DNA of 5,236 nt from Rickettsiales bacterium (lineage in GTDB: Bacteria; Pseudomonadota; Alphaproteobacteria; Rickettsiales; 21-14-0-20-44-7). Below, in pieces: positions 5,190 through 5,236 of the stretch. The position numbers were made by a program, and so were the translations under genes. The stretch is taken from positions 1-5,236 of the forward strand of contig JALZVI010000058.1 of the NCBI GenBank assembly GCA_023301015.1, in the 5' to 3' direction. The first letter of the stretch is position 1. Every line of letters starts with the position of its first letter. The notes beneath the pieces were generated by a model. The model was given only the letters and a program-made list of their open reading frames with translations. It searched no databases and was not told the DNA's origin.

Positions 5190-5236
5190 TGTAAATTTTC
5201 TCCCTAGCAGCAATAATTTGTTAACCAATTCAGTTC
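5190..5236 (-). other. trmD leader, possibly the very end of an upstream gene
   Basis: On the minus strand this holds the trmD Shine-Dalgarno GGGAG (5204-5200). Two frames entering from the right edge end in stop codons, TGA at 5232-5230 and TAG at 5206-5204, so the last codons of an upstream gene could be here. rimM is the usual neighbour, but fewer than a dozen codons are visible and it cannot be identified. Confidence 0.4.

Noticed and set aside
5190..5228. N-terminal extension of TrmD by 13 residues from a TTG at 5228
   Set aside because: The family N-terminus is MKFNIITLFP at the ATG at 5189, which has GGGAG 10 nt upstream; the extension would cover that Shine-Dalgarno.

Overview
The window looks like chromosomal DNA from an alphaproteobacterium of moderate, slightly AT-leaning composition. 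Three housekeeping genes can be named with confidence, all on the minus strand: trmD (right edge), rplS (middle) and the 5' part of leuC (left edge). From general knowledge, trmD-rplS with leuC downstream is a familiar alphaproteobacterial order. TrmD and LeuC motifs are strong; a more precise taxon cannot be read from this sequence.

Layout from left to right. Positions 1-554 hold the first 184 codons of leuC (minus). A short divergent promoter region (555-644) separates it from a plus-strand 106-aa protein of unknown function (645-965), whose predicted transcription start falls on its own ATG, so its mRNA may be leaderless. That gene converges on a compact minus-strand cluster: rplS (ribosomal protein L19 with a long Ala/Lys/Glu-rich tail), a small lipoprotein with a conserved-looking Cys pair, and an 88-aa basic hypothetical protein. 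The first gap in this cluster is 9 nt; the second is 9 or 36 nt depending on the start chosen. A 191-bp AT-rich intergenic region (2205-2395) carries divergent candidate promoters for rplS and for a large plus-strand gene, plus a 10-bp perfect inverted repeat and short direct repeats.

The most unusual part is 2396-4561. It encodes a 721-aa modular zinc amidase (Amidase_3 / N-acetylmuramoyl-L-alanine amidase type) with a PG_binding_1-like C-terminal region, long disordered linkers and no Sec signal peptide. It sits between trmD and rplS on the opposite strand, and its last 50 bp overlap the 3' end of trmD tail to tail. A 20/21-bp near-identical direct repeat lies exactly at its two ends: one copy runs into the ATG, the other begins with the stop codon and lies inside trmD. 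This suggests, but does not prove, that the gene is an insertion that split an ancestral trmD-rplS unit.

Functionally, trmD (tRNA m1G37 methylation) and rplS (50S subunit) serve translation, and leuC serves leucine biosynthesis. The amidase would cut peptidoglycan stem peptides from glycan strands if it reaches the cell wall, either its own (lysis or remodelling) or another cell's (effector or predation-type use). I see no tRNA, rRNA, CRISPR array, transposase or integrase in the window.
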